Position numbers and translations under genes: made by a program
The notes under the pieces: model-generated
The model's database searches: none
Told to the model about the DNA's origin: nothing
Seen by the model: only the letters and a program-made list of their open reading frames with translations
Shown here: positions 34,148-42,544 of the stretch, piece by piece
Position numbering within the stretch: the stretch's first letter is position 1
Layout: each line of letters opens with the position of its first letter
Assembly (NCBI RefSeq): GCF_900103985.1
Contig: NZ_FNIE01000002.1
Location: 558,001 to 622,000 of the forward strand
Length of the DNA: 64,000 nt
Direction of reading: 5' to 3'
Source: Actinacidiphila guanduensis
Lineage (GTDB): Bacteria > Actinomycetota > Actinomycetes > Streptomycetales > Streptomycetaceae

Positions 34148-37100
34148 TCAGTGCCGCAGGCCCGACCAGGCCTCGTCGAGCGCCTTGAAGATCCGCTTGT
34201 CGGAGACCGGGAAGGCCGTGCCCAGGGCGTGCGCGAAGTAGCTGACCCGCAGCTCCTCGATCATCCAGCGGATCTCCCGCACCGCGGCCGGCACCGGCCG
34301 CCCGGCGGGCTGCTCGGCGAGCAGCTGGGCGTACTCGCCCTGGATCTCGCGGACCTTCTCCATCCGCGTGGTGTCGCGCTGCACGCCCGTCGGCATCTGC
34401 TGCAGCCGCCGGTCGGCGGCCGTCAGGTAGCGCATCAGGTGCGGCAGCCGCTTCAGGCCCACCTCGGTGACGAAGCCGGCGTGCACCAGCCCGTCCAGCT
34501 GCTCCCGGACGTCCGCCACGTTCGCCAGCAGCACCGGGCTCGCGGTGTCCTTCAGCCGGCGCTCGCAGGAGTGCCAGGCGGCCAGTACCTGCTGCACCTG
34601 CTGGACGCTGCGGACGGTCAGCTCCACCAGGTCGGCCCGCACCGCGTCGAAGAGCTTGCGGTAGCCCTCCTCGTCCCAGGCGGGGCCGCCGTGCTCGGCG
34701 ATCAGCCGGTCGGCCGCCGCGGTCGCGCAGTCCTCGAAGAGGGCCTGCACGCCCCCGTGCGGGTTGCGGGACAGGGCGAGCTTCTGCTGGTTCGACAGGC
34801 GGTCGGCGGCGAACTTCGCCGGGTTGACCGGCACGCCCAGCAGGATCAGCCGCCGGGTGCCCCGCCACATCGCCTCGGCCTGCTCCGCCTCGGTGTCGAA
34901 CAGCCGCACCGCCACCGAGGCGCCCTCGTCCACCAGCGCCGGGTACGCCTTGACCGGCTGGCCGGCCCGCCGGGCCTGGAAGGTGCGCGGCAGGGTGCCC
35001 ACCGTCCAGTCGGTCAGGCCCGTGCGCTGCTCCACGCCCGCCAGCGCCGGGTCCGAGGACCGCTCGAAGGCCCGGGTGATCGCCTCGCGCGTCTTGGGCC
35101 GCAGCCGCTCCTTGAGCGCCTCCAGGTCCTTGTCCTCGGCGATCTTCCTCCGCCGCTCGTCCACCACCCGGAAGGTGATCCGCAGGTGGTCCGGCAGCTT
35201 GTCCGGGTCGAAGTCCTCGGCGGTCACCGGCACGCCCACCATCTGCTGCAGCTCGCGGGCGAGCACACCGGTGAGCCGGTCCGGCCCCGCGGCCACCCGG
35301 TCCAGGAACGCCTTCGCGTAGTTGGGCGCGGGCACGTAGTGGCGGCGGATCGGCTTGGGCAGCGAGCGGATCAGCTCGGTGACGACCTGCTCGCGCAGGC
35401 CCGGGATCTGCCAGTCGAAGCCGTCGGGCACCACCTGGTTGAGCACCTGGAGCGGGATGTGGACGGTCACGCCGTCGGCGTCCGCGCCGGGCTCGAACTG
35501 GTAGGTCACGCGGAACTTCAGGGCTCCCTGCCGCCAGGAGTCCGGGTAGTCGGCCTTGGTGACGGCTTCCGCGTTCTCGTTGATCAGCATGGAGTGCTCG
35601 AAGGTGAGCAGCTCCGGGGACTCGCGCCGCTTGTGCTTCCACCAGGAGTCGAAGTGGGCGCCGGAGACGATGTGTTCGGGCAGGCGCGCGTCGTAGAAGT
35701 CGAAGAGCGTCTCGTCGTCCACCAGGATGTCGCGGCGGCGGGCGCGGTGCTCCAGCTCCTCGACCTCGCCGAGCAGCTTGCGGTTGTCGTGGAAGAACTG
35801 GTGGTGGGTGCGCCAGTCGCCCTCGACCAGGGCGTTGCGGATGAACAGGTCGCGGGAGACCTCGGGGTCGATCCGCCCGTAGTTCACCTTGCGGTCGGTG
35901 ACCAGCGGCACCCCGTACAGGGTCACCTTCTCGTACGCCATCACCGCCGCCTGGTCCTTCTCCCAGTGCGGCTCGCTGTAGCTGCGCTTGACCAGGTGCT
36001 GGGCGAGCGGCTCGACCCATTCGGGCTCGATGCGGGCGTTGACCCGGGCCCACAGCCGCGAGGTCTCCACCAGCTCGGCCGACATGATCCACCGCGGCGG
36101 CTTCTTGAACAGCGCCGAGCCGGGGAAGATCGCGAACTTCGCGCTGCGGGCGCCCAGGTACTCGTTCTTCTCGGTGTCCTTCAGGCCCAGGTGCGACAGC
36201 AACCCGGCCAGCAGCGAGACATGGACGCGCTGCGGGTCGGCGGCGTCCTCGGCCGTGGCGGCCTCCGGCGGCGTCTCGATGCCCAACTGCCGGGCGACCG
36301 TACGCAGCTGGCTGTAAATGTCCTGCCACTCGCGGACCCGCAGGTAGTTCAGGAACTCGCTGCGGCACATCCGGCGGAAGGCGGAGGAGGACAGATCGCG
36401 CTGGCGGGTGCGCAGGTAGCGCCACAGGTTGAGGTAGGACAGGAAGTCCGAGGTGGGGTCGCGGAAGCGGGCGTGCTGCTGGTCGGCCTGGGCCTGCTTG
36501 TCCGCCGGGCGCTCGCGCGGGTCCTGGATCGACAGCGCGGCCGCGATCACCATCACCTCGCCGACCACCCCGTTGCGGTCGGCCTCCAGCACCATGCGGG
36601 CCAGCCGCGGGTCCACCGGCAGCTGGGCGAGCTTGCGGCCGGTGTCGGTCAGCCGCTTGCGCGGGTCGCCGGCCTTCGGGTCGAGCGCGCCGAGCTCTTC
36701 GAGGAGCTGCACGCCGTCCTTGATGTTGCGGCTGTCCGGCGGGTCGATGAAGGGGAACTTCGCGATGTCGCCCAGGCCCGCCGCCGTCATCTGCAGGATC
36801 ACCGAGGCGAGGTTGGTGCGCAGGATCTCGGCGTCGGTGAACTCCGGCCGGGTGAGGAAGTCGTCCTCGGAGTACAGCCGGATGCAGATGCCGTCCGCGG
36901 TACGGCCGCAGCGGCCCTTGCGCTGGTTGGCGCTGGCCTGGCTGATCGGCTCGATCGGCAGCCGCTGCACCTTGGTGCGGTGGCTGTAGCGGGAGATCCT
37001 GGCCGTGCCGGGGTCGATCACGTAGCGGATGCCGGGGACGGTGAGCGAGGTCTCCGCCACGTTCGTGGCCAGCACCACCCGGCGGCCGGAGTGCTGCTGG

Positions 37101-38113
37101 AAGACCCGGTGCTGCTCGGCCGACGACAGCCGCGCGTACAGCGGCAGCACCTCGGTGCCGCGCAGCTGCCGCTTGCCCAGCGCGTCGGCGGTGTCGCGGA
37201 TCTCCCGCTCGCCGGAGAGGAAGACCAGGATGTCGCCGGGGCCCTCGGCCTGCAGCTCGTCCACCGCGTCGCAGATCGCGGTCACCTGGTCGCGGTCCGG
37301 GTCCTCGGAGTCCTCCTCCAGCAGCGGCCGGTAGCGCACCTCGACCGGGTACGTACGGCCGCTGACCTCCACGATCGGGGCGTCGCCGAAGTGCCGCGAG
37401 AAGCGCTCCGGGTCGATCGTCGCCGAGGTGATGACGACCTTCAGGTCGGGGCGGCGGGGCAGCAGCTGGGCCAGGTAGCCGAGGATGAAGTCGATGTTGA
37501 GGCTGCGCTCGTGCGCCTCGTCCACGATGATCGTGTCGTACGCCCGCAGCTCGCGGTCGGTCTGGATCTCGGCGAGCAGGATGCCGTCGGTCATCAGCTT
37601 GACCAGGGTGGAGTCGCCCACCTGGTCGGTGAAGCGGACCTTCCAGCCGACCGCCTCGCCCAGTGGCGTGTCCAGCTCCTCCGCCACGCGCTCGGCGACC
37701 GTGCGGGCAGCGATCCGGCGGGGCTGGGTGTGCCCGATCCGGCCGCGCACCCCGCGGCCGAGCTCCAGGCAGATCTTCGGGATCTGGGTGGTCTTGCCCG
37801 AGCCGGTCTCGCCGGCGACGATCACCACCTGGTGGTCGCGGATGGCCGCCGCGATGTCGTCCTTCTTGCGGCTGACCGGCAGCGCCTGCGGGTAGGTGAT
37901 CTCCGGCACCGCGGCCGCCCGGGCCGCGATCCTGGCCTCGGCCTTGTCGATCTCGGCGGCGATCTCGGCGAGCACCGCCGCCCGGGCCTCGGGCTTGCGG
38001 ATCCGCCGGGCACCGTCGAGCCGCCGCCCGAGCCGCTGCTCGTCGCGCAGCGCGAGCGCGGGCAGGCGCGCGGCAAGAGCGCCGAAGTCCAGGGGGGAGG
38101 GTTGCGTAGACAT
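34148..38113 (-). CDS. hrpA: ATP-dependent RNA helicase HrpA (DEAH)
   Basis: A 1321-residue DEAH-box RNA helicase, full length for bacterial HrpA. Walker A GETGSGKTTQ at 101-110, HTQPRRIAARTVAERVA, DEAH at 198-201, VITSATIDPERF, then motif V/VI (VLATNVAETSLTVPGIRYVID and QRKGRCGR). The ratchet/OB-like domains and the long C-terminal HrpA-specific region (DUF3418-type, from about 700) follow. E. coli HrpA rescues stalled ribosomes; the role in actinobacteria is presumed similar. ATG at 38113. It is flanked by identical tRNA-Asp genes in the same orientation. Confidence 0.95.
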   Translation of the reverse strand: MSTQPSPLDFGALAARLPALALRDEQRLGRRLDGARRIRKPEARAAVLAEIAAEIDKAEARIAARAAAVPEITYPQALPVSRKKDDIAAAIRDHQVVIVAGETGSGKTTQIPKICLELGRGVRGRIGHTQPRRIAARTVAERVAEELDTPLGEAVGWKVRFTDQVGDSTLVKLMTDGILLAEIQTDRELRAYDTIIVDEAHERSLNIDFILGYLAQLLPRRPDLKVVITSATIDPERFSRHFGDAPIVEVSGRTYPVEVRYRPLLEEDSEDPDRDQVTAICDAVDELQAEGPGDILVFLSGEREIRDTADALGKRQLRGTEVLPLYARLSSAEQHRVFQQHSGRRVVLATNVAETSLTVPGIRYVIDPGTARISRYSHRTKVQRLPIEPISQASANQRKGRCGRTADGICIRLYSEDDFLTRPEFTDAEILRTNLASVILQMTAAGLGDIAKFPFIDPPDSRNIKDGVQLLEELGALDPKAGDPRKRLTDTGRKLAQLPVDPRLARMVLEADRNGVVGEVMVIAAALSIQDPRERPADKQAQADQQHARFRDPTSDFLSYLNLWRYLRTRQRDLSSSAFRRMCRSEFLNYLRVREWQDIYSQLRTVARQLGIETPPEAATAEDAADPQRVHVSLLAGLLSHLGLKDTEKNEYLGARSAKFAIFPGSALFKKPPRWIMSAELVETSRLWARVNARIEPEWVEPLAQHLVKRSYSEPHWEKDQAAVMAYEKVTLYGVPLVTDRKVNYGRIDPEVSRDLFIRNALVEGDWRTHHQFFHDNRKLLGEVEELEHRARRRDILVDDETLFDFYDARLPEHIVSGAHFDSWWKHKRRESPELLTFEHSMLINENAEAVTKADYPDSWRQGALKFRVTYQFEPGADADGVTVHIPLQVLNQVVPDGFDWQIPGLREQVVTELIRSLPKPIRRHYVPAPNYAKAFLDRVAAGPDRLTGVLARELQQMVGVPVTAEDFDPDKLPDHLRITFRVVDERRRKIAEDKDLEALKERLRPKTREAITRAFERSSDPALAGVEQRTGLTDWTVGTLPRTFQARRAGQPVKAYPALVDEGASVAVRLFDTEAEQAEAMWRGTRRLILLGVPVNPAKFAADRLSNQQKLALSRNPHGGVQALFEDCATAAADRLIAEHGGPAWDEEGYRKLFDAVRADLVELTVRSVQQVQQVLAAWHSCERRLKDTASPVLLANVADVREQLDGLVHAGFVTEVGLKRLPHLMRYLTAADRRLQQMPTGVQRDTTRMEKVREIQGEYAQLLAEQPAGRPVPAAVREIRWMIEELRVSYFAHALGTAFPVSDKRIFKALDEAWSGLRH

Positions 38114-38346
38114 ACGTCACCCATCGTCTCACCTGGGGGTGAGTGGGGGCGAGTGAATTCTCCCGGGGTGGGACCGTCCGCGGGGACTGCGGCGTACGGG
38201 GCGGCGGGGGTTGCGCGCGTCCTGGCGGCCGTGCCCGCGGGGGTGTCCGGGGGCCCGGTGTACTGGCTGCAGTGCGGGGCCGCGGTACGGGGTGCGGGCT
38301 CTCGCGGTGCAGGTTGTCGTGGTGCGGGCTGCCGGAGGGCGGGAGA

Positions 38347-38388
38347 ACGACGAGGGCCCGCCTCCCTGGGGAGACGGGCCCTCGTCGT
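38347..38388 (-). terminator. terminator of the tRNA-Asp/tRNA-Phe unit
   Basis: ACGACGAGGGCCCG pairs with CGGGCCCTCGTCGT (14 bp), with a further CTCC/GGAG in the loop, right after the 3' end of tRNA-Phe. Confidence 0.8.
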
Positions 38389-38392
38389 GCGG

Positions 38393-38466
38393 TGGCTGGG
38401 GCCGGGGTCGAACCGGCGACCTACCGCTTTTCAGGCGGTCGCTCGTACCAACTGAGCTACCCAGCC
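38393..38466 (-). tRNA. tRNA-Phe (anticodon GAA)
   Basis: A 74-base cloverleaf: acceptor GGCTGGG/CCCAGCC, discriminator A, anticodon loop CTGAAAA, T loop TTCGACC. CCA is not encoded. It lies 4 bases after tRNA-Asp copy 2 and is cotranscribed with it. Confidence 0.97.
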
Positions 38467-38470
38467 GCAG

Positions 38471-38545
38471 CGGTCCTGACGGGATTTGAACCCGCGGCCT
38501 CCACCTTGACAGGGTGGCGAGCACTCCAAACTGCTCCACAGGACC
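38471..38545 (-). tRNA. tRNA-Asp (anticodon GTC), copy 2
   Basis: Same 75-base sequence as 34027-34101. First gene of a two-tRNA unit with tRNA-Phe. The two tRNA-Asp copies are direct repeats on either side of hrpA. Confidence 0.97.
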
Positions 38546-38980
38546 TTGCGTGACGCGGGACAAGTCTGACACATGACGGCCACTGGTCCCGCATCGGTTT
38601 TCCGCGACCTCCGCGCCGAGCCGCCGCCGCTTCCTGGAACACCCTGGGGATTCCCGGTCGCCGGTCGGACATTTCGGCGGGCCGATGTCGCTGGATCAGC
38701 GTATCAGAACCGGGGCGGCCCCCCGTACGAGCGAAGCCGCGCCCGGCGCCGGCGGGAGGGGCGCGCGGGGTCCGTCGGGGCGCCCGTCAGGGCTGCCGTC
38801 CGTGCCGCGTCCGGGTGGGGCTTCCGCGGGCTGCGGCTGAACGGTGGCGGCCGGGGGCGCCGGGTGGGGCGGTCCCGCGCGGGCCGGGGGGCCGGGGGGT
38901 GCCGGACGGGCCGGGGGTCGCGCCTCGGGGACTGCCTCGGGGCTCGTCGCGGTGCCGGGGCTGCCGATACGGTGAGGGGC
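38546..38980. other. 435-base intergenic region between tRNA-Asp and the PhzF gene
   Basis: The left part carries the tRNA promoter region. The right half (about 38740-38960) is extremely G-rich on the plus strand, with runs such as gggccggggggccggggggt. No gene is supported. Confidence 0.55.
38968..38973 (+). promoter_or_regulatory. -10 box for a possibly leaderless PhzF transcript
   Basis: TACGGT is followed by 7 bases and the GTG at 38981. GAGGGG in between ends 1 base before the start codon, too close to act as a normal ribosome binding site. Confidence 0.4.
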
Positions 38981-39820
38981 GTGGACGTGACGCGCTATGT
39001 GGCCTTCGCCACCGATCCGGGCGGCGGGAACCCGGCCGGTGTGGTGCTCGACGCGACCGGGGCCGGGGACGCCGAGATGCTCGCCGTCGCCGCCGAAGTG
39101 GGCTACTCCGAGACCGCGTTCGTGATGCCGCGGCCCGACGGGGAGCTGGACGTGCGGTACTTCAGCCCGCTGGCCGAGGTGCCGTTCTGCGGCCACGCGA
39201 CCATCGCGACCGCCGTCGCGTACGCCGAGCGGCACGGCACGGGCGAGCTGCGGCTGCACACCCCGGCCGGCCTGGTCCGCGTGGCGACCGTGAAGGACCA
39301 GGACGGCACGCTGCGGGCCGAGTTGGTGAGCGTGCCGCCGCACACCGAACCGTTGGCCGCGGACGACCTCGCCGAACTGCTCGCCGCGCTGCGCTGGTCG
39401 CCGGACGACCTCGACCCCGCGCTGCCGCCACGGGTCGCCTACGCCGGGGCCCGCCACCCGGTGCTCGCCGCCCGCACCCGCGCCCGGCTGGCCGCGCTCT
39501 CCTACGACATGGCCGCGCTCGGCGCCCTGATGGCGCGGCGCGACTGGACGACGGTGGACCTGGTGTGGCGGGAGTCGCCGGCCGTTTTCCACGCCCGCAA
39601 CCCGTTCCCGCCCGGCGGTGTGGTGGAGGACCCGGCGACGGGGGCGGCCGCGGCCGCGTTCGGCGGATATCTGCGGGAGCTGGGCCTGGTGGAGCTGCCG
39701 GCGGTGCTCACCGTGCACCAGGGAGACGACATGGGCCGGCCGAGCGTGATCCGCGTGGCGGTGCCGCGGGAGCCGGGCAGCGGGATCGCGGTCGGCGGCA
39801 CGGCGGTGCCGATCCCGTAG
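38981..39820 (+). CDS. PhzF family isomerase
   Basis: A 279-residue protein of the PhzF/diaminopimelate-epimerase-like fold, two related halves. Seen: RYVAFATDPGGGNPAGVVLD, the catalytic Glu in VGYSETAFV at about 46, FSPLAEVPFCGHATIATA, and in the second half VEDPATGAAAAAFGGYL. The phenazine enzyme PhzF isomerises DHHA; this gene has no phenazine neighbours, so the substrate is open. GTG at 38981. Confidence 0.9.
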   Translation: MDVTRYVAFATDPGGGNPAGVVLDATGAGDAEMLAVAAEVGYSETAFVMPRPDGELDVRYFSPLAEVPFCGHATIATAVAYAERHGTGELRLHTPAGLVRVATVKDQDGTLRAELVSVPPHTEPLAADDLAELLAALRWSPDDLDPALPPRVAYAGARHPVLAARTRARLAALSYDMAALGALMARRDWTTVDLVWRESPAVFHARNPFPPGGVVEDPATGAAAAAFGGYLRELGLVELPAVLTVHQGDDMGRPSVIRVAVPREPGSGIAVGGTAVPIP

Positions 39821-39956
39821 CCGGGACCGGCACCGTACGCAGGGTGCGCGGGGGGATGGCGGCGCATCCGGGAGGAGCGCGGAAACCGTCAGAGGGGCGT
39901 TCGGGCGTGTGAGGGGTGACCCGCAGCGACCCGCGGCCTGAACGGCCCGGGACGGT

Positions 39957-41687
39957 TCAGAACGGCTTGGCCAGCAGCAGTTCGGTGTTGTGGTCTCCGC
40001 TGCCGCCGATCTTGGCCGCCGGGGTGGCGTAGGGGTCGTTGAAGGACAACTCCCGATAGAGCGCTGCCAGGTTGGGCTCGGTGGTGGAGCCGAAGTCGGT
40101 GGCGTAGGGGGCCGCGGACTCCAGCAGGGTGGTGAACAGCGAGAGCGTCCCGTCGCCGTTGTCGGCGATCTCCACCGCGCGCGCGTGCTGCGGGAAGTCC
40201 ACGTGGGAGGCGGTGTTGATCTCCCAGAAGGAGCGCTCGGGCACCGCGTGGCCGTGCGGGGTGATGAGGTTGGCGTGCGTGTGGCCGTTCACCCAGGCGA
40301 CGACGTTGGGGTAGCGCTGCGCCAGCGCGACGAGTTCGGTGCCGGTGTGCCGCCCGTCGAGGAGGTGGTACGGGTCGGGCAGCGTGTTGCCCATGGTGGT
40401 GCTGGTGTGGTGGCTGAACAGGACGATCAACTGGTCCTGGGAGCCGCGGCGTACGACGTTGCCGTCGGTGTCGTACCAGTGCGTGCTGTAGGTCTGCAGC
40501 ACCGACTCCAGCCACTTCAGTTGCGCGGAGCCGATCGAACCGTCCGCCCAGCCCGCCCGGTTGGTGGTGTCCAGGCTGACGCCGAGCACGCCGGGGGCCA
40601 CCGGGAAGGTGTAGTAGAGCTTGCCGCTGGAGGCGGCGGCCGAGGTGAAGCCGTGTCCGACCGGCCCGGCGCCGGTGCGGGCCGGGTCCAGGTGGGCCCG
40701 TGCGAACTGCTCGGGTGTGAAGGGGGCGCGGCGGGCGTCGGGCGTCACCTGGCGGACGGGGCCGCCGCCTTCGAGGAGGGTGAGCAGCAGGGTGACCGCG
40801 GCGGCCGGGTCGTGCTGGATCGCGTCGGCGAGCTTGGCCGCGGTGGCGTCGTCCACGCCTTCGATCTTGCCGCCGCCGGTGTAGAGGGAGTTGAGCAGGC
40901 CGAGGTCGGGCAGGGTGCCCTCGATGCTGTCGTCGTGGTTGCCGACGGTGGTGTACCAGGGGGTGCGCAGACCGGTCGCGGTGAACGGCCGGCCGGCCGC
41001 GGACAGGAAGCCGGGCACCTGGGGGAAGCCCGCCGCCTTGTAGTCGTCCTGGAAGGACGACTCGGGGTTCCAGTACAGCGCGGAGCCGGAGTTCTGCACG
41101 CCTTCGTAGCGGGAGGGGTCGCCGGTACCGGGGGTGATCGCGCCGCCGCTCATCACCGTGAGGTACCAGTCGAGTTCGACCAGCTCGTGGTTGTCGGTGT
41201 TGTCACCGGTGGCCATCACCAGGGAGAACGGCAGCCCCGTGTAAGGGCCGCCGGAAAGGGAGTTGACCCGGTCCACGAGGGAGGCGGCGCCGCGCACGGT
41301 CAGCGCCTCGTGCGGGCGGTGCGCGGAGTCGATGTACTTCGCCAGGTACTCGAAGCGGACCGGGGACTCGGTGTCGGCCAGGTGCAGGTCGGTGAACTGC
41401 ACGAAGGAGGCGAGTCCGGTGCGGCGGTCGTCGCGCCCGGCGCCGGCGGGGGCCAGTTCGGAGCGTACGACGAGGGGCCAACCGGGGCCCGCGGCAAGCC
41501 TCTTGTACGCGCCCGTGCCGGTGGCTTGCGCCGCCTGCTCCAGGGTGGTGCCGGCCGGCTGGACCGCGCGGGCGGCCGAGGCGGCGACCGCGCGGTCCCG
41601 CTCCGCGGCGGTGGCGTAGGGGGTCTCCGCCAGGGTCGCGGCGGCGGCCGCCGCCGCGGCGCCGGTGAGGAAGGTACGTCTGCGCAT
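39957..41687 (-). CDS. Tat-exported metallophosphoesterase (TIGR03767-like)
   Basis: A 576-residue secreted calcineurin-like phosphoesterase. N-terminal twin-arginine signal MRRRTFLTGAAAAAAAATLAE with likely cleavage after TPYATA. Metal-site motifs in order: QFTDLHLAD, MATGDNTDN, TVGNHDDS, LFSHHTS and NGHTHANL. These define a two-metal site, presumably loaded in the cytoplasm before Tat export. It belongs to the actinobacterial PPA1498-like group. Substrate unknown (phosphomonoester or phosphodiester). Monocistronic. Confidence 0.92.
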   Translation of the reverse strand: MRRRTFLTGAAAAAAAATLAETPYATAAERDRAVAASAARAVQPAGTTLEQAAQATGTGAYKRLAAGPGWPLVVRSELAPAGAGRDDRRTGLASFVQFTDLHLADTESPVRFEYLAKYIDSAHRPHEALTVRGAASLVDRVNSLSGGPYTGLPFSLVMATGDNTDNHELVELDWYLTVMSGGAITPGTGDPSRYEGVQNSGSALYWNPESSFQDDYKAAGFPQVPGFLSAAGRPFTATGLRTPWYTTVGNHDDSIEGTLPDLGLLNSLYTGGGKIEGVDDATAAKLADAIQHDPAAAVTLLLTLLEGGGPVRQVTPDARRAPFTPEQFARAHLDPARTGAGPVGHGFTSAAASSGKLYYTFPVAPGVLGVSLDTTNRAGWADGSIGSAQLKWLESVLQTYSTHWYDTDGNVVRRGSQDQLIVLFSHHTSTTMGNTLPDPYHLLDGRHTGTELVALAQRYPNVVAWVNGHTHANLITPHGHAVPERSFWEINTASHVDFPQHARAVEIADNGDGTLSLFTTLLESAAPYATDFGSTTEPNLAALYRELSFNDPYATPAAKIGGSGDHNTELLLAKPF

Positions 41688-41949
41688 GGGACGGTCTCCT
41701 GACGTGGGGTCGGTTGCGGCTCTGCCCGGGCGTTTCGGCGAGGCCGTATTACCAGCCGGTAATGGGCCTCCGCCAGGGTGCCGTGCCTTCTCGTCGGTGA
41801 CGGGTCCTGCGCGTGAATGTTCGGGGGGGCTTCCCGCCGTTGCCGGCCGCAGGCCGGCGGGTCGCCGGGCGCGCCCGCGTCCCCGGTGCGGATCGCCGTC
41901 CGCGTGCCGGGCGGGGCCGTACCGCCTGGCGGAGCGGCGGCGGGTACGG

Positions 41950-42450
41950 CTAGAGCGCCGGCACCGGCAGGTCGGCCGGGGGGGTGAGGAAGTGCTCGGC
42001 CACCGCCCGGTTGTACTTGGTGAACATCGCGCCGAGCAGCCGCAGCTCCTCCTCGTCCCAGCCGTCGAGCAGCCCGGCCAGCCGCTCGGAGCGGGCCGCG
42101 CGCACGGCCTCCATCAGGCGCAGCCCTTCACTCGTCGGGGTGACGATGCAGCGCCGGCGGTCGGTGGCCGCAGGGGTGCGCTCCACCAGCTCCTGGCGGG
42201 TGAGCGCGGAGACCTGCCGGCCGGCAGTGGAGGGGTCGAGGCCGAGCAGGGCGGCCAGCGAGTTGATGTCCTGCGGCCCGTGCTCGGCAAGCACCCTGAG
42301 CAGCAGGTATTCCGCCCGGTCGAGCTGCTCGTGCGCGTCGCTGCGGCGGTGCAGCAGCTCGAAGTTGCGCACCAGCACCGCAGTCTGGCGCTCGATGACG
42401 TCGAGCGCCGGGGCGCCGCCTTCCGCGCCGTGCGCGCCGTCCACTGCCAC
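41950..42450 (-). CDS. MarR family regulator
   Basis: A 166-residue winged-helix repressor type. Seen: EYLLLRVLAEHGPQDINSLAALLGLDPSTAGRQVSALTRQELVERTP, where the recognition helix is DPSTAGRQVSAL, and the wing DRRRCIVTPTSEG. The GTG at 42450 is chosen because AGGAG lies 8 bases before it; an earlier ATG would cover the operator-like DNA. It is divergent from the FUSC transporter with 94 bases between starts, so it probably controls both. Confidence 0.9.
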   Translation of the reverse strand: MAVDGAHGAEGGAPALDVIERQTAVLVRNFELLHRRSDAHEQLDRAEYLLLRVLAEHGPQDINSLAALLGLDPSTAGRQVSALTRQELVERTPAATDRRRCIVTPTSEGLRLMEAVRAARSERLAGLLDGWDEEELRLLGAMFTKYNRAVAEHFLTPPADLPVPAL

Positions 42451-42464
42451 GGTTGCCACTCCTG

Positions 42465-42504
42465 ATACCGGTATGGTGCATGTTAATATCGGCATCATAC
42501 CGAT
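42465..42504. promoter_or_regulatory. operator region of the MarR/FUSC pair
   Basis: ATACCGGTAT (42465-42474) is a perfect palindrome; ATCGG-N7-CCGAT (42488-42504) is a second one. ATACCG occurs in both. TAATAT at 42484-42489 is a likely -10 for the FUSC gene, so bound MarR would block it. Confidence 0.6.
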
Positions 42505-42544
42505 GATCAGGGTCGGGTGTCGGCGAGAGGGGCCACGGGAACGC

